Numbered from the stretch's first letter, positions 16,877-26,266 are shown. The stretch is DNA of 64,000 nt from Roseiarcus sp963761435 (GCA_963761435.1 CAVXHJ010000006.1:1-64000), one strand, 5' to 3'. The notes: generated from the sequence alone by a model not told the origin. Numbers and translations: made by a program.

Positions 16877-17923
16877 TCACACCTCTTCAAGACGGCCGGA
16901 TCGAGCCGACCGGTAAAGCGCGTCCAAGACCTCAACCGCGCGCATGCCGACCGCGCCTGTCGCCTGGTTCTCCACCTGACGGCCAAGACAAATATCGACC
17001 AGGGCGTTCAACGGCTTTTCGCATGCATAGGCGCCTGATCCGGCCGGCATTTCGACGACAGTATCCCGTCCGTCTCTCCGGCGCACTTCCAGGCGCTCCC
17101 GTTCGATATCGAGCAAAAGCACACCCTCCGAACCAAAAATGCGCAGGTCGATCTGGTTGCCCCGATGTTTGGGCGATGTTGCGGAACCCGAAACGGCGGC
17201 GGTCGCGCCGTTTGCGAACCGCACAACGACAGCATCGTAATAGTCGACGCCGGTAGGCGACTTGCCGGTCATCGCGAAGACCCGGGACGGCTCGAGATCG
17301 GCGATGCGGAACAAGAGCCCCAGCGCATGCACAAGCTGGCCCCAGCCATAGCCTCCCGCTCGTGCGGGATCGGCCCAGGTTGACGGCGGAGGACGGAACA
17401 TGTGTCCCTCGGTCTCCTTCATCGGCTCGCCGGCGAAAAGGTCTTCCAGCGCCGAGGCCATCTGAAGCACGACGTGTTGGATCAGGCCGATCTCTCCGCC
17501 GGCGACCAGCTCACGTGCGCGGTCGGTCCAGCTCTTGAAGTTCCACCCGTAGGGCACAATCACCTCTTTACCGGCAGCGGCCGCCTTGGCGACGAGGTCG
17601 CGAGCATCGGCAGCCGTCGTCGTCAATGGCTTTTCCACCAGCAAGTGACAGCCTTTGTCGAGCGCCGCGATCGAATGCTCGTGATGCAGCACATGAGGCG
17701 AGGAGATCACGACGCCGTCCATCGGGACACGGTCGAGCATGGCGCGATAATCCTCGAAGCCGAGAGGCACTTCAAATTTCCGCTGCAGCTCGGCCAATTC
17801 CTCTGCGCCCAGTCGATTGACGGCGACGACCTCACAATCCGCGTTCGCCTTCAACACTGGCAAATGATTGACGGCCGCCCACCAGCCGGCGCCGATCACT
17901 CCAATGCGCGCCTTTCGAGTCAT
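16877..17923 (-). CDS. Gfo/Idh/MocA family NAD(P)-dependent oxidoreductase
   Basis: A 348-residue dehydrogenase with an N-terminal Rossmann fold (ARIGVIGAGWWAAVNHLP), the hallmark EKPL motif (LLVEKPLTT near 97) and the C-terminal alpha/beta dimerisation domain with GGYGWGQLVHALGLLF carrying the catalytic H. Members oxidise or reduce sugars, sugar acids and inositols. The start is ATG at 17923 preceded by GGAAGCGGA; an in-frame ATG ten codons upstream is possible. It lies upstream of the broken acetoacetate decarboxylase-family gene on the same strand and divergent from an enolase-superfamily gene, which fits a sugar-acid pathway. The substrate is unknown. Confidence 0.87.
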   Translation of the reverse strand: MTRKARIGVIGAGWWAAVNHLPVLKANADCEVVAVNRLGAEELAELQRKFEVPLGFEDYRAMLDRVPMDGVVISSPHVLHHEHSIAALDKGCHLLVEKPLTTTAADARDLVAKAAAAGKEVIVPYGWNFKSWTDRARELVAGGEIGLIQHVVLQMASALEDLFAGEPMKETEGHMFRPPPSTWADPARAGGYGWGQLVHALGLLFRIADLEPSRVFAMTGKSPTGVDYYDAVVVRFANGATAAVSGSATSPKHRGNQIDLRIFGSEGVLLLDIERERLEVRRRDGRDTVVEMPAGSGAYACEKPLNALVDICLGRQVENQATGAVGMRAVEVLDALYRSARSGRLEEV

Positions 17924-18102
17924 TCCGCTTCCGCCCTTGCTTCGACCATCCATTCTTGCGCTTGATATGCTACGACGTGCTCAGCGCCTTGCAACTTCGG
18001 AGCGGCGCATCTCGGCGCCCGGACCTCAACGGGCCTCGTTCCCGCCTTGACCCTCTTGGACGCTCCACATAGCTTTGCCGATCTCTTGGAATCGAGCATC
18101 TG

Positions 18103-19221
18103 ATGGCGCCGCAGTTGAGGATCGAACGCATCGAATGCGTACCGCTCAGCATGCCGCTGCCGCGAACATTTCGCGGCAGCAACTACTTCATGACGCATCG
18201 CTGCACAATCGTCACCCGGGTCTACACTTCGGCGGGCATCGTCGGCGAGATCTACAACGGGGACGAATTCGAAACGCAGGGCGAGGTCGTCAAGATCATC
18301 CTCGATGAGATCCAGCCGCTGCTGCTCGGCAAGGACGCGTTCAACATCGAGGGCTGCTGGGCGCTCATGCGTAAGCCCAGCACCAACATCCTGCGCGACC
18401 GGAAGCTTGCGATGTGCGCCCAGGCCTGCGTCGACAGCGCGCTTTGGGATGCAGTCGGCAAAGCCCTCGATACTCCGCTTTACAAGCTCTGGGGCGGTTA
18501 CGCCGACCGCCTGCCTTCGATCTGCATCGCGGGTTATTACGAGGAAGGCAAGACGCTCGCCGATTTCGGCCGCGAAATGGAGCAGATCCAGCTTCAGGGG
18601 CACGCGGGCTGCAAATTCAAGGTTGGCGGCCGGACTCCCGCCGAAGACGCGGAGCGCGTGCGGGTCGCGCGCAAAGCGGTGGGCGATGACTTCATCCTCG
18701 TCGTCGACGCCAATCAGGCCTGGACATTGCGACAGGCGGTCGAATTCTCCCGTCTCGCCGCCGACCTCCACATTCGCTGGTTCGAGGAGCCCGTACGGTG
18801 GGAGAACGACCGCCTCGACATGGCCGCGGCGCGCAACCAGACGCGCATTCCCATCTGCGCCGGGCAGAGCGAGATTTCTCGTTCTGGATGCCGCGATCTC
18901 ATGATGTCGGGCGCGATCGACGTCTGCAATTTCGACGCCAGCTGGGGCGGCGGGCCGACCGAATGGCGGAGGGTGGCTGCGCTTGCGGCCTCGTTCGCGG
19001 TGGAGATGGGACATCACGAGGAACCGCAGATTTCCGCGCACCTGCTCGCTGCGATTCCGAACGGGACTTACCTCGAATCCTTTCACCCGGATCGCGATCC
19101 GATGTTCTATCGCCTCGTCGCCAATCGATCGCCGCTCAAGGACGGGTTTTACGCCGTGCCGTCAGGGCCGGGTTTCGGCCTCGTGCTCGACGGGGATACG
19201 ATCCAGAAATATCGCGTATGA
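18103..19221 (+). CDS. Mandelate racemase/muconate lactonizing enzyme family protein (second enolase-superfamily member)
   Basis: A 372-residue enolase-superfamily enzyme. Catalytic elements of the mandelate racemase subgroup are present: the KxK pair K171/K173 in CKFKVGG, metal ligands D202 (VVDANQAW), E228 (WFEEPV) and E257 (AGQSE), and the D278/H304-H305 dyad (MGHHEEP). The first lysine pair plus the D-H dyad allow both-face proton abstraction, consistent with racemisation/epimerisation or acid-sugar dehydration. It is followed 34 bases later by the E1alpha/E1beta/E2 genes on the same strand, so it may make the 2-oxo acid they oxidise, but that is inference. Confidence 0.88.
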   Translation: MAPQLRIERIECVPLSMPLPRTFRGSNYFMTHRCTIVTRVYTSAGIVGEIYNGDEFETQGEVVKIILDEIQPLLLGKDAFNIEGCWALMRKPSTNILRDRKLAMCAQACVDSALWDAVGKALDTPLYKLWGGYADRLPSICIAGYYEEGKTLADFGREMEQIQLQGHAGCKFKVGGRTPAEDAERVRVARKAVGDDFILVVDANQAWTLRQAVEFSRLAADLHIRWFEEPVRWENDRLDMAAARNQTRIPICAGQSEISRSGCRDLMMSGAIDVCNFDASWGGGPTEWRRVAALAASFAVEMGHHEEPQISAHLLAAIPNGTYLESFHPDRDPMFYRLVANRSPLKDGFYAVPSGPGFGLVLDGDTIQKYRV

Positions 19222-19255
19222 CCAGTCCAACGAAAAGTTCAGGGAGCGAAACGCG

Positions 19256-20272
19256 ATGACAGAGCCGCCGCCGCCGCGAAGCGGAAGCGCGAGCAACAAG
19301 GCCGCCGCAGCGCTGAGCGCCGAGGATCGGATCGACCTCTACCGGACCATGACGCTCATTCGGGAGTTCGAAGAACAGGTCCATCGATCTTATCTCGAGG
19401 GTCTGGTTCACGGGACGACCCATCTGTGCAACGGACAGGAGGCCGTCTCGGCTGGCGTCGCGAAGGCGCTCCGCGACGACGACTACGTCAGCTACACCTA
19501 TCGCGGGCATGGCCAATGTCTCGCGCGAGGCATGGATCTCGAAGCCGCGTTCGCCGAGCTATTCGGCCGTGCGTCGGGAATCTGCGGCGGACTGGGCGGC
19601 TCCATGCATCTCACCGACATCGATCGCGGTCTGATCGGCGCCTTCGGGATTGTGGGCGCCGGCCTTCCGGTCGCGGTTGGGGCAGGACTCTCGGCGCAAC
19701 TCGCCGGGCGCGGACAGGTTTCGGCCTGCTTCTTCGGCGACGGAGCGGTCAACATCGGGGCTTTTCACGAAGCCATGAACATGGCGCAGGTCTGGAAGCT
19801 GCCGGTGATCTTCGTGTGCGAGAACAATCTCTATGGCGAGTTCAGCCATATCCTTCACACGACGCCCTACGAGGATCTCATCATCCGGGCCGCTGGCTAT
19901 TCCATGGCCGCTGAGAAGGTTGACGGCAACGATGTCCTCGCCGTCTACGAGGCCGCGGCCGCAGCGGTCGCACGCGCCCGCGAGGGCGAGGGACCGACAT
20001 TTATCGAATGCAAGACCTATCGCCATCGCGGCCACTCTCGCACCGATCCGGCCAAGTATCGCGATGCGGCTGAAGTCGAGGCTTGGTTGAAGCGAGACCC
20101 GCTCTCGATCTACCGCGCCCAACTCTGCGCAGCGAATGTTTTCACCGACGCCGACGCGGAACGCGTGACGGCCGAGACGCGATCGGCCGTCAAGGCGGCC
20201 GCCGATCGCGCTGCCGCTGCGCCGTGGCCCTCCCTGAGCGAGGATTTCATGACCAGAACCTTTGTCCAATGA
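19256..20272 (+). CDS. Thiamine-diphosphate-dependent 2-oxoacid (pyruvate/acetoin) dehydrogenase E1 alpha subunit
   Basis: Decarboxylating subunit of a 2-oxoacid dehydrogenase complex, 338 residues. YRTMTLIREFEEQVH, HLCNGQEAVSAGV and RGHGQCLARG are family hallmarks; the TPP motif runs from GDGAVNIGAFHE to VCENN (161-191). It resembles the acetoin dehydrogenase AcoA and PdhA branch more than the branched-chain one. The ATG at 19256 follows AGGGAGCGA; the stop overlaps the E1beta start. Together with E1beta and E2 it forms an operon with no lipoamide dehydrogenase in the window. This is the second pyruvate-dehydrogenase-like system here, after aceE. Confidence 0.88.
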   Translation: MTEPPPPRSGSASNKAAAALSAEDRIDLYRTMTLIREFEEQVHRSYLEGLVHGTTHLCNGQEAVSAGVAKALRDDDYVSYTYRGHGQCLARGMDLEAAFAELFGRASGICGGLGGSMHLTDIDRGLIGAFGIVGAGLPVAVGAGLSAQLAGRGQVSACFFGDGAVNIGAFHEAMNMAQVWKLPVIFVCENNLYGEFSHILHTTPYEDLIIRAAGYSMAAEKVDGNDVLAVYEAAAAAVARAREGEGPTFIECKTYRHRGHSRTDPAKYRDAAEVEAWLKRDPLSIYRAQLCAANVFTDADAERVTAETRSAVKAAADRAAAAPWPSLSEDFMTRTFVQ

Positions 20273-21297
20273 CGGCGAACGAGAGGGTCAAGTCGGCGAG
20301 GCTTCAGCCGCTCGAAGCGCCAATGCAGGAAATGAGCTATCGGGAAGCGATCGCCGCGGCATTGCGCGAGGAGATGCGGCGCGATCCGAAGACATTGATC
20401 ATGGGCGAGGATATCGGAGAGTCCGGCGGCCCCTTCAAGACGTGCCAGGGCCTATACGAGGAGTTCGGCGCGGCGCGCGTGCGCGACACGCCAATCGCGG
20501 AGACAGGATTTGTAGGCGCGGCGCTTGGCCTCGCTCTGACTGGCTATAGGCCGATCGTCGAGATCATGTTCGCCGACTTTCTTGGCGTCTGCTTCGACCA
20601 GATCGCCAATAGCATCGCCAAGCATCGTTTCATGTCGGGAGGCCGGGTCAAGACGCCGATCGTCATTCGGGCCCTGGGCGGCGCCGGCCTTCGCTTTGGA
20701 GCCCAGCATTCGCAGACGGGAGAGTCATGGCTCTTGTCAGTGCCCGGTCTCAAGATCGTCTGCTCATCAAATCCGGGACAAGCGTATCTGATGCTGAAAG
20801 CTGCGATTCGCGACGACAATCCGGTCCTCGTCCTCGAGCACAAGGCGCTCCTCTCGATGAAGGGACCTGTACCGCTCGGCGCCGAGGAGGCGCCAATGCC
20901 CAGCGGCCCGAAAATCCTGCGGCCCGGCCGCGACGCGACGATAGTCGCCAGCCTCGCAATGGTCGGCAAGGCTCTCGCCGCCGCCGACAAGCTGGCCGAT
21001 GAGGGCATCGAAGCGGAAGTGATCGACATTCAGGTGCTGCGACCGCTGAACGTCGCTCCTATCAGCGAAAGCGTGAGGCGCACCAACATCCTTGTCACCG
21101 TTGAGGAGCAGGCTCCGACCGGGGGCTGGAGCTCGGACGTTGTCGCCGACGTCGTCAGCCAGGCTTTCGACTATCTTGATGCTCCGCCAGCGCGCGTCAC
21201 ACTGCCGGACCATCCGCTCCCGTACAGTCCTCACCTCGAGGACGCGTTGATCCCCTCGCCTGAGACGATCGCTGCAACTGTCAGATCGCTGCTCTGA
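20269..21297 (+). CDS. 2-oxoacid (pyruvate/acetoin) dehydrogenase E1 beta subunit
   Basis: Partner of E1alpha, 342 residues. The transketolase-like pyrimidine-binding domain begins with MSYREAIAAALREEM and contains GEDIGESGGPF, where the glutamate activates thiamine, then TPIAETGFVGAALGLALTG. The C-terminal transketolase domain contains IEAEVIDIQVLRPL and TVEEQAPTGGW. Its start overlaps the E1alpha stop as ATGA and its stop is ten bases before the E2 gene. The set could oxidise pyruvate, acetoin or another 2-oxo acid; sequence alone does not separate these. Confidence 0.88.
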   Translation: MTANERVKSARLQPLEAPMQEMSYREAIAAALREEMRRDPKTLIMGEDIGESGGPFKTCQGLYEEFGAARVRDTPIAETGFVGAALGLALTGYRPIVEIMFADFLGVCFDQIANSIAKHRFMSGGRVKTPIVIRALGGAGLRFGAQHSQTGESWLLSVPGLKIVCSSNPGQAYLMLKAAIRDDNPVLVLEHKALLSMKGPVPLGAEEAPMPSGPKILRPGRDATIVASLAMVGKALAAADKLADEGIEAEVIDIQVLRPLNVAPISESVRRTNILVTVEEQAPTGGWSSDVVADVVSQAFDYLDAPPARVTLPDHPLPYSPHLEDALIPSPETIAATVRSLL

Positions 21298-21307
21298 AAG
21301 GCGCCGC

Positions 21308-22504
21308 ATGGACTTTCTTGTCCCGAAGCTCAGCGCGACGATGGAAACCGTGAAGGTCTTGCGCTGGCTGAAACGGGTTGGCGACAAGGTCGCGATGGGC
21401 GAGCCGCTCGTGGAGCTCGAAACCGACAAGGCCGCGATGGAAGTGGAGTCCCCAGTGGAAGCGACACTGGAAGAAGTCGTAGGCGCCGAGGGCGAGGAGC
21501 TGGCCGCCGGCGACGTGCTCGCTCGGCTCGGAGCGATTGGCGTGTCGGCATCGGCGGGTCAGACGAATCCGGCGGAGACGCGCAGCGCGGGCGCGCGCAA
21601 AGCTGAGCCGTCCTTGCCGACGGCTCGATCCTCTGGCGTGCGTTCGGCGCCGCGTATCCTCGCCTCTCCGCTGGCAAGGCGCCTCGCTAAAATGAATGGA
21701 GCGGATTTGGCGCGCATTGCCGCCTCGAGCCCGCTCACGCGAATTCGCGGGCGCGACGTGATGGCCGCGGTGGAGGCCAGGAACGGACAGGCGCCATTCG
21801 CCCCGGCCGCCTCTGTGGACTTCGAGCCGCTGTCCCCCATGCGGCGCCAGATCGCCGATGCGGTCACGCTGAGCCGAAAGTCGATCCCCTCCTTCGTAAT
21901 GGACCGCTGGGTGGAGACCACGGGCATTGATCAGGCGCGCGCCGCGTTCGCGCGCGAGGCTGAACAAGCGATCGGCGCCAAGCCAACCTTCACCGATTTT
22001 CTGCTGTTGGCGCTCGCCGATTCTCTGACCGCGCATCCCCGCATCCTCGACCGCTGGCATGAAGACAACGGCAGTGTCGGCAGGCTGCGCTCGAAGACTA
22101 TCGACATCGGCCTCGTGGTTGCCGTGTCCGATGGAGTCATGATCCCAACTTTGCGCAACCTTGCAGGCAAATCGATCGTTGAAATCATGCAGACGCGGCG
22201 AGACGCAGTCCAGCGCGCCCGTACGAGCCGATTGCTGCAAGCGGATCTCGCGCAAGTTTCCTTCTCGCTTTCCAATATCGGCAAGAGCGGCGCCGACCGC
22301 TTCGAAGCGATCATCTACCCCAACCAGTCGGGCATTCTCGCCGTCGGGCGCCAGCACGAGCGAGCGATCCCTCGGGCCGGCGGAATCGCGCTCGCAAAAG
22401 GCGCCAACCTTACGCTTTCGCTGGATCACCGCTTGATCGACGGAGTCCTTGGCGCACAATTCATCGATACGCTCGCCGAGCGGATCGAGCGGGGGCGCTG
22501 GTAG
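21308..22504 (+). CDS. Dihydrolipoamide acyltransferase (E2) of the 2-oxoacid dehydrogenase complex
   Basis: Core acyltransferase, 398 residues. One lipoyl domain (1-76) has the lipoylated lysine K41 in ELETDKAAME. A flexible linker leads to the E3-binding domain RILASPLARRLAKM (about 118-155) ending in GRDVMAA. The C-terminal catalytic domain begins about 175 with PLSPMRRQIADAV and ends with the active-site signature DHRLIDG (373-379). This organisation is that of acetyltransferase E2 enzymes. The gene converges on the ABC ATPase gene with an 18-base gap and no obvious terminator hairpin between them. Confidence 0.9.
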   Translation: MDFLVPKLSATMETVKVLRWLKRVGDKVAMGEPLVELETDKAAMEVESPVEATLEEVVGAEGEELAAGDVLARLGAIGVSASAGQTNPAETRSAGARKAEPSLPTARSSGVRSAPRILASPLARRLAKMNGADLARIAASSPLTRIRGRDVMAAVEARNGQAPFAPAASVDFEPLSPMRRQIADAVTLSRKSIPSFVMDRWVETTGIDQARAAFAREAEQAIGAKPTFTDFLLLALADSLTAHPRILDRWHEDNGSVGRLRSKTIDIGLVVAVSDGVMIPTLRNLAGKSIVEIMQTRRDAVQRARTSRLLQADLAQVSFSLSNIGKSGADRFEAIIYPNQSGILAVGRQHERAIPRAGGIALAKGANLTLSLDHRLIDGVLGAQFIDTLAERIERGRW

Positions 22505-22522
22505 CCGCGCGGCCGGCAACGT

Positions 22523-24031
22523 CTACGATCGCAGGGTCGCTCCGACGAGATCGTCGCGCGCGTGACGCTCCATTTGCGCAACCTCCGTGGCGAGAGCCTC
22601 GACATGGGGATAGTCTGAGACCACGATTGGTCGCGACAGCCCGCCATCGACGACCACGTGCGCGCGGTCGGCAGCCTCGTAGACTTCAAGCACCTCGGTG
22701 CAGAATATGATCACGGCGTTGTCTGCGGCGACGTAGTCACGCAGCAGCCGATAGATCTCACGCTTGCTGTGAATGTCGACGCCCCGGGTCGGCTCCTCGA
22801 GCAACAACAGCCGCGGGGCGCAATTCAACGCCTGGGCGATCGCCACTTTTTGTTGATTGCCGCCGGAGAGAGAACGGATGCCTTGCGATGCCGCGCGGGC
22901 GCGTATTGAAAAGCGCTGAATCGCTCCATCGGCGAGCTGGCGCATCCGCTTCTTCCTCAGCGCCATGCCAAGTCCCGCAATCTCTGGACTGCCAAGGCGT
23001 ACGAGGAGGTTCTCGGCGACGGAGAAATTGCTGTAGAGGCTCAACGTCCGGGTTGCGGGGACATAGGCGCTAAGCCTCTCTGCGCTCTTTCCCCTCTGGC
23101 CGGCTATCTCGATCGCCCCCGAGCACGGTTCGAGTCCCGCCAGAGAGCGCAGCAGTTCCCGCGCGCCCGAGCCCTCCACTCCGACGAGGGCGACGATTTC
23201 TCCAGGTTTGGCGTCGAGCGCAACGTTGCGAAAGGCGGCGCTGTGGGACCAGTCGCGAACGGCGAAGAGAGCGCTTCCGCCACGCTCGACAGCTGCGCCG
23301 GTCTTGACGCTGGTTTCCGCGCCACGGCTCACCACAAGCTCTTGGGCAATCCCGTCCTCGGTCAGCGAGTCGCCTTCGAGAATTGCGCAGACCCGACCGT
23401 CGCGGATGACGGCGACCCGGCTCGCGTGCTCGAACAGATCGCCAAGGCGATGGGTCACGAGAAGCACGATCCGGCCGTCCGCCGCGAGTTTGTGCATCTC
23501 TCGAAAGAGCTCGTCGGATTCCTCGTCCGTCAGCGCCGAATTCGGCTCGTCGAACAGAAAGACCTGGGCGTCGCGCGCCACCGCGCGAGCGATCTCGGCG
23601 CGCTGTTGGGTCGCCAGACTGCAAGCGTCAAGCGGAATGTCGGCGAAACGGTCGATGCCGAACGCTTTCATCACTCTGGCGTCGGCGTCGCCCAGTTTTG
23701 GCCAGCCCTTGCTGGGCCCTTCGCGCCCGACGAGCACGTTCTCAGCCACGGTGAGGTTGGGAAAAAGTTGCGGCTCCTGATGAACGACGGCGACCCGGCG
23801 CCAATCCAGGGCCGGCGTCCAGGCGCGACCATTGAAGGTCAATTCTCCGCCGTCGGGGCGCTCCTCTCCTGCGATGATCCGGACGAGCGTGCTTTTTCCC
23901 GCGCCGTTCGGGCCGGCGATGCCGAGAACCTCGCCGGGCCGAATATCGAGATCGAGACCGTTCAGCGCAACGGTCGCCCCGTACCGTTTCTGCAAGCCGC
24001 GCAGAGAGATGCCGAAGGCGCCGCCGTTCAT
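22523..24031 (-). CDS. Sugar ABC transporter ATP-binding protein, two-domain CUT2 type
   Basis: Drives the second importer, 502 residues with two ATPase halves. The first half has Walker A GPNGAGKST and an unusual signature region, CSLATQQRAEIARAV, before VFLFDEPNSAL. The second half has the degenerate GVEGSGARELL P-loop lacking the GK[ST] lysine, then LSGGNQQKVAIAQAL and LLLEEPTRGVD, the usual CUT2 pattern of one strong and one weak site. It starts at an ATG overlapping the permease stop (ATGA at 24028-24031). The operon carries a binding protein, enolase-superfamily enzyme, lactonase and SDR. The substrate is probably an aldose or sugar acid. Confidence 0.9.
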   Translation of the reverse strand: MNGGAFGISLRGLQKRYGATVALNGLDLDIRPGEVLGIAGPNGAGKSTLVRIIAGEERPDGGELTFNGRAWTPALDWRRVAVVHQEPQLFPNLTVAENVLVGREGPSKGWPKLGDADARVMKAFGIDRFADIPLDACSLATQQRAEIARAVARDAQVFLFDEPNSALTDEESDELFREMHKLAADGRIVLLVTHRLGDLFEHASRVAVIRDGRVCAILEGDSLTEDGIAQELVVSRGAETSVKTGAAVERGGSALFAVRDWSHSAAFRNVALDAKPGEIVALVGVEGSGARELLRSLAGLEPCSGAIEIAGQRGKSAERLSAYVPATRTLSLYSNFSVAENLLVRLGSPEIAGLGMALRKKRMRQLADGAIQRFSIRARAASQGIRSLSGGNQQKVAIAQALNCAPRLLLLEEPTRGVDIHSKREIYRLLRDYVAADNAVIIFCTEVLEVYEAADRAHVVVDGGLSRPIVVSDYPHVEALATEVAQMERHARDDLVGATLRS

Positions 24032-25090
24032 GCCGCTCTGCGCTTTCGGATGTTTGTCAGCGCCAGGTCGAGCGCGACCGCTCCGATCGTGACGAAGCCA
24101 AGAAAGAGCTGCTGCACGTGCGGCCCGGGCGAAAGCAGCGCGAGGCCCTGCTGCAATTCAGCGAGCAGCAACGCTCCGCTCATTGCGCCGATCGACCGTC
24201 CCCTTGCCGCCGGAAAGACTGGCGCCGCCAATGATCACCGCCGCAAAAACCGGGAACGTATAGGACAGGCCAATGTTGGGCTGGGTTGTCTGGATGAAGG
24301 AGAAATCGAGGATTCCGGCGATGGCGGCCAGCATGCTGCAGATCACGAACGCCAGAATTTTGTAGCGCGTGACTGGCAGGCGGGCGAGTTGGGCCGCGAC
24401 TGGATTCCCGCCGATCGCCATCAAGCGAAAGCCAAAGAGCGTGCGGTGCAATAGAAACCCGACTGCCAAGGCGAGACCGAGCATCCACACGACCTCAAAC
24501 GAGACCGGATGGGCGCCAAAGCTCGTCGTCAGGCCGGTGAAAAAATCGAGCTGATCGGGCGGAATCTCGGATCCGGGCGGGGGATAGACCGGGTTGAAAG
24601 TCGATGTCTTGGTGATCCACAGCGAAACGCCGTAAAGCAGGTTGTAAGTGCCGAGCGTCACGATGAAGGAGGGGATGCGCATCCAGGTGACGAGAACGCC
24701 GTTGAAGAGACCGACGATCGCTCCAACGCCGATTGCAAGGGGCAGGGCGGCATAGATCGGGACGCCAAGCAGTATCCACAGGACAGCGAGCGAATTCGCG
24801 CCAAGGCCGTACATCGCGCCGAAGGAGAGATCGATCTCGCCGACCACGATCACCAGAGTTAGCCCGAGCGCCATGATCGCCACTGAGCTCATGGCGCGGA
24901 GCACGGAAATGCCGACATCGATGTTGAACGACTTCGGCTTGAGCACGAACATCAGAAGTGCGACGAGGACGATGGCGAGGACGAGACCTCCCATGCGCAA
25001 CGCCAAGTCGAACGTCGCGGCGCCGGTGGAGGACAGACTTGGCCGCGATGCTTCGACCGGGGCAGGGTCGCGGGAGTTGGCGCTGGACAT
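24028..25090 (-). pseudogene. Sugar ABC transporter permease (CUT2), frameshifted near the 3' end
   Basis: Membrane channel of the second importer. From 25090 the frame gives a normal permease with GEIDLSFGAMYGL and many hydrophobic segments up to GGASLSGGKGTV, then ends in charged non-family residues. Dropping one extra base at about 24193 restores IGAMSGALLLAELQQGLALL and FVTIGAVALDLAL, ending at 24028. The restored stop then overlaps the ATPase start as ATGA, exactly as in the other importer operons here, which strongly supports the reconstruction. As sequenced, the last transmembrane region would be lost and the protein probably non-functional, unless this is a sequencing error. Confidence 0.8.
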
Positions 25091-25121
25091 TGAGCTACGC
25101 GGCCATGCTTTAGAGGAGAAA

Positions 25122-25144
25122 GGGGCCAGGACAAACCTGGCCCC
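25122..25144 (-). terminator. Intercistronic hairpin between binding-protein and permease genes
   Basis: GGGGCCAGG and CCTGGCCCC form a perfect nine-base-pair stem with a five-base loop, 12 bases after the binding-protein stop and before the permease start; on the transcribed strand it is followed by TTTCTCCTCT. Such hairpins stabilise or partly terminate messages so that the binding protein is made in excess over the membrane parts. Confidence 0.6.
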
Positions 25145-25156
25145 GAACGCTACAAC

Positions 25157-26266
25157 TTATTTCTGCCCGAGGATGCGATCGAGTTCGACGCGCGCCGCCG
25201 CCACCTGGTCCTTCATCACGGGCAACAGCGTCTGGGTGTTGGGGAGGACCTCCCCGTTCTTCAGGAATTGCGCGCACGCGGGGCCGCCGAACGCCGCCTG
25301 GTCGGACCATCGCTGATCGAGCGCCGCCACTTGGATGCCCTTCTCGATCCCGTCGAGCTGGCCCTTCGAAACGTTCCAGCCGATGGTGAAGACTTGGCCG
25401 GCCTTGTTCAGGCTCGCAATCGCGCGGTCGGCATGCTCGGCGCCGATATCGACATTCTCGATGAATTGCACGTCCGGATTTGCTGACAGGAACGTCCTGT
25501 AGGCGTCGTAGGTCTGGCCGGGATCGTAGCTGACGTTGAGCCCGTTCGCTTCGGTGGTGGCAAACTTCGCGTCAGGGATCGCCTTGGCGATCGTCTCCCG
25601 GAAGCCCTTCATCCGCCCTTGCGCCCAGAACTGCGTCGGGTCGCCGCCCGATACCGCAAACACTTTGAGATCCTTGTTGTTGGCCTTCATCCAGTCGAGG
25701 ACGATCTTGCCTGCGGTCTCGCCCTCAAGCTGGGGCACCTGAGTGAAGTTCGTGAATTCGTGCCCGCGCGAGGTGACGCCGACAGTGAAGACCGGGATGC
25801 CCTGATCCATGAGCTTGTTCACGATCGCGGTCGTCGAATCGGAAGTCACCGGCTCGATCGAGATGCAATCGATCTCGCCCGCCGCAAGCTTGGCTTCGAT
25901 CTGCGAAATCTGCTGATTGGCGTCGGTCTGCACCGGCGCGATCGACGCGCAGTCGAGCGGATAGATCGCATTGCCGAGCTTGCATCCGGTGTTGAAGCCA
26001 GCGGCGAACTGCGGCGAAAACAGCGGGATGCCCGAGGCCTGATAGGAGAAGACATAGTTGATCTTGTCGCCGGCCTTCACTTTGGCGGCGATCCGGTCGG
26101 CGAGCTTGAATGCGCCCCAGTCGCGCTTGACCTCGAACGGCGCGCCGGCGACCTTCTCGCCGCTCGCGGCGATCTGTGACTGGCTGTCCGCCGCGAACGC
26201 CGTCACCCCGCTGACCGCGCCGGCAAGGACAGTCGTCGCAACGTAAAGTTTCAGCTTCGATTTCAT
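25157..26266 (-). CDS. Sugar ABC transporter periplasmic substrate-binding protein (second importer)
   Basis: A 369-residue binding protein. The signal peptide is MKSKLKLYVATTVLAGAVSG with cleavage near AFA-AD. The mature part is a Peripla_BP_4 fold with GFNTGCKLGNAIYPLDCAS, two cysteines that may form a disulfide, and SIEPVTSDSTTAIV at the hinge. The start at 26266 follows GGGAGGAATCAAA; the longer upstream frame is a shadow. It is downstream of the enolase-superfamily gene in the minus-strand operon and precedes a strong hairpin. It presumably supplies the substrate oxidised by the SDR, lactonase and dehydratase encoded upstream. Confidence 0.9.
   Translation of the reverse strand: MKSKLKLYVATTVLAGAVSGVTAFAADSQSQIAASGEKVAGAPFEVKRDWGAFKLADRIAAKVKAGDKINYVFSYQASGIPLFSPQFAAGFNTGCKLGNAIYPLDCASIAPVQTDANQQISQIEAKLAAGEIDCISIEPVTSDSTTAIVNKLMDQGIPVFTVGVTSRGHEFTNFTQVPQLEGETAGKIVLDWMKANNKDLKVFAVSGGDPTQFWAQGRMKGFRETIAKAIPDAKFATTEANGLNVSYDPGQTYDAYRTFLSANPDVQFIENVDIGAEHADRAIASLNKAGQVFTIGWNVSKGQLDGIEKGIQVAALDQRWSDQAAFGGPACAQFLKNGEVLPNTQTLLPVMKDQVAAARVELDRILGQK

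Noticed and set aside
20767..22519. Long minus-strand frames opposite the E1beta and E2 genes
   Set aside because: They mirror the high-GC third positions of the real plus-strand genes and contain no domain.
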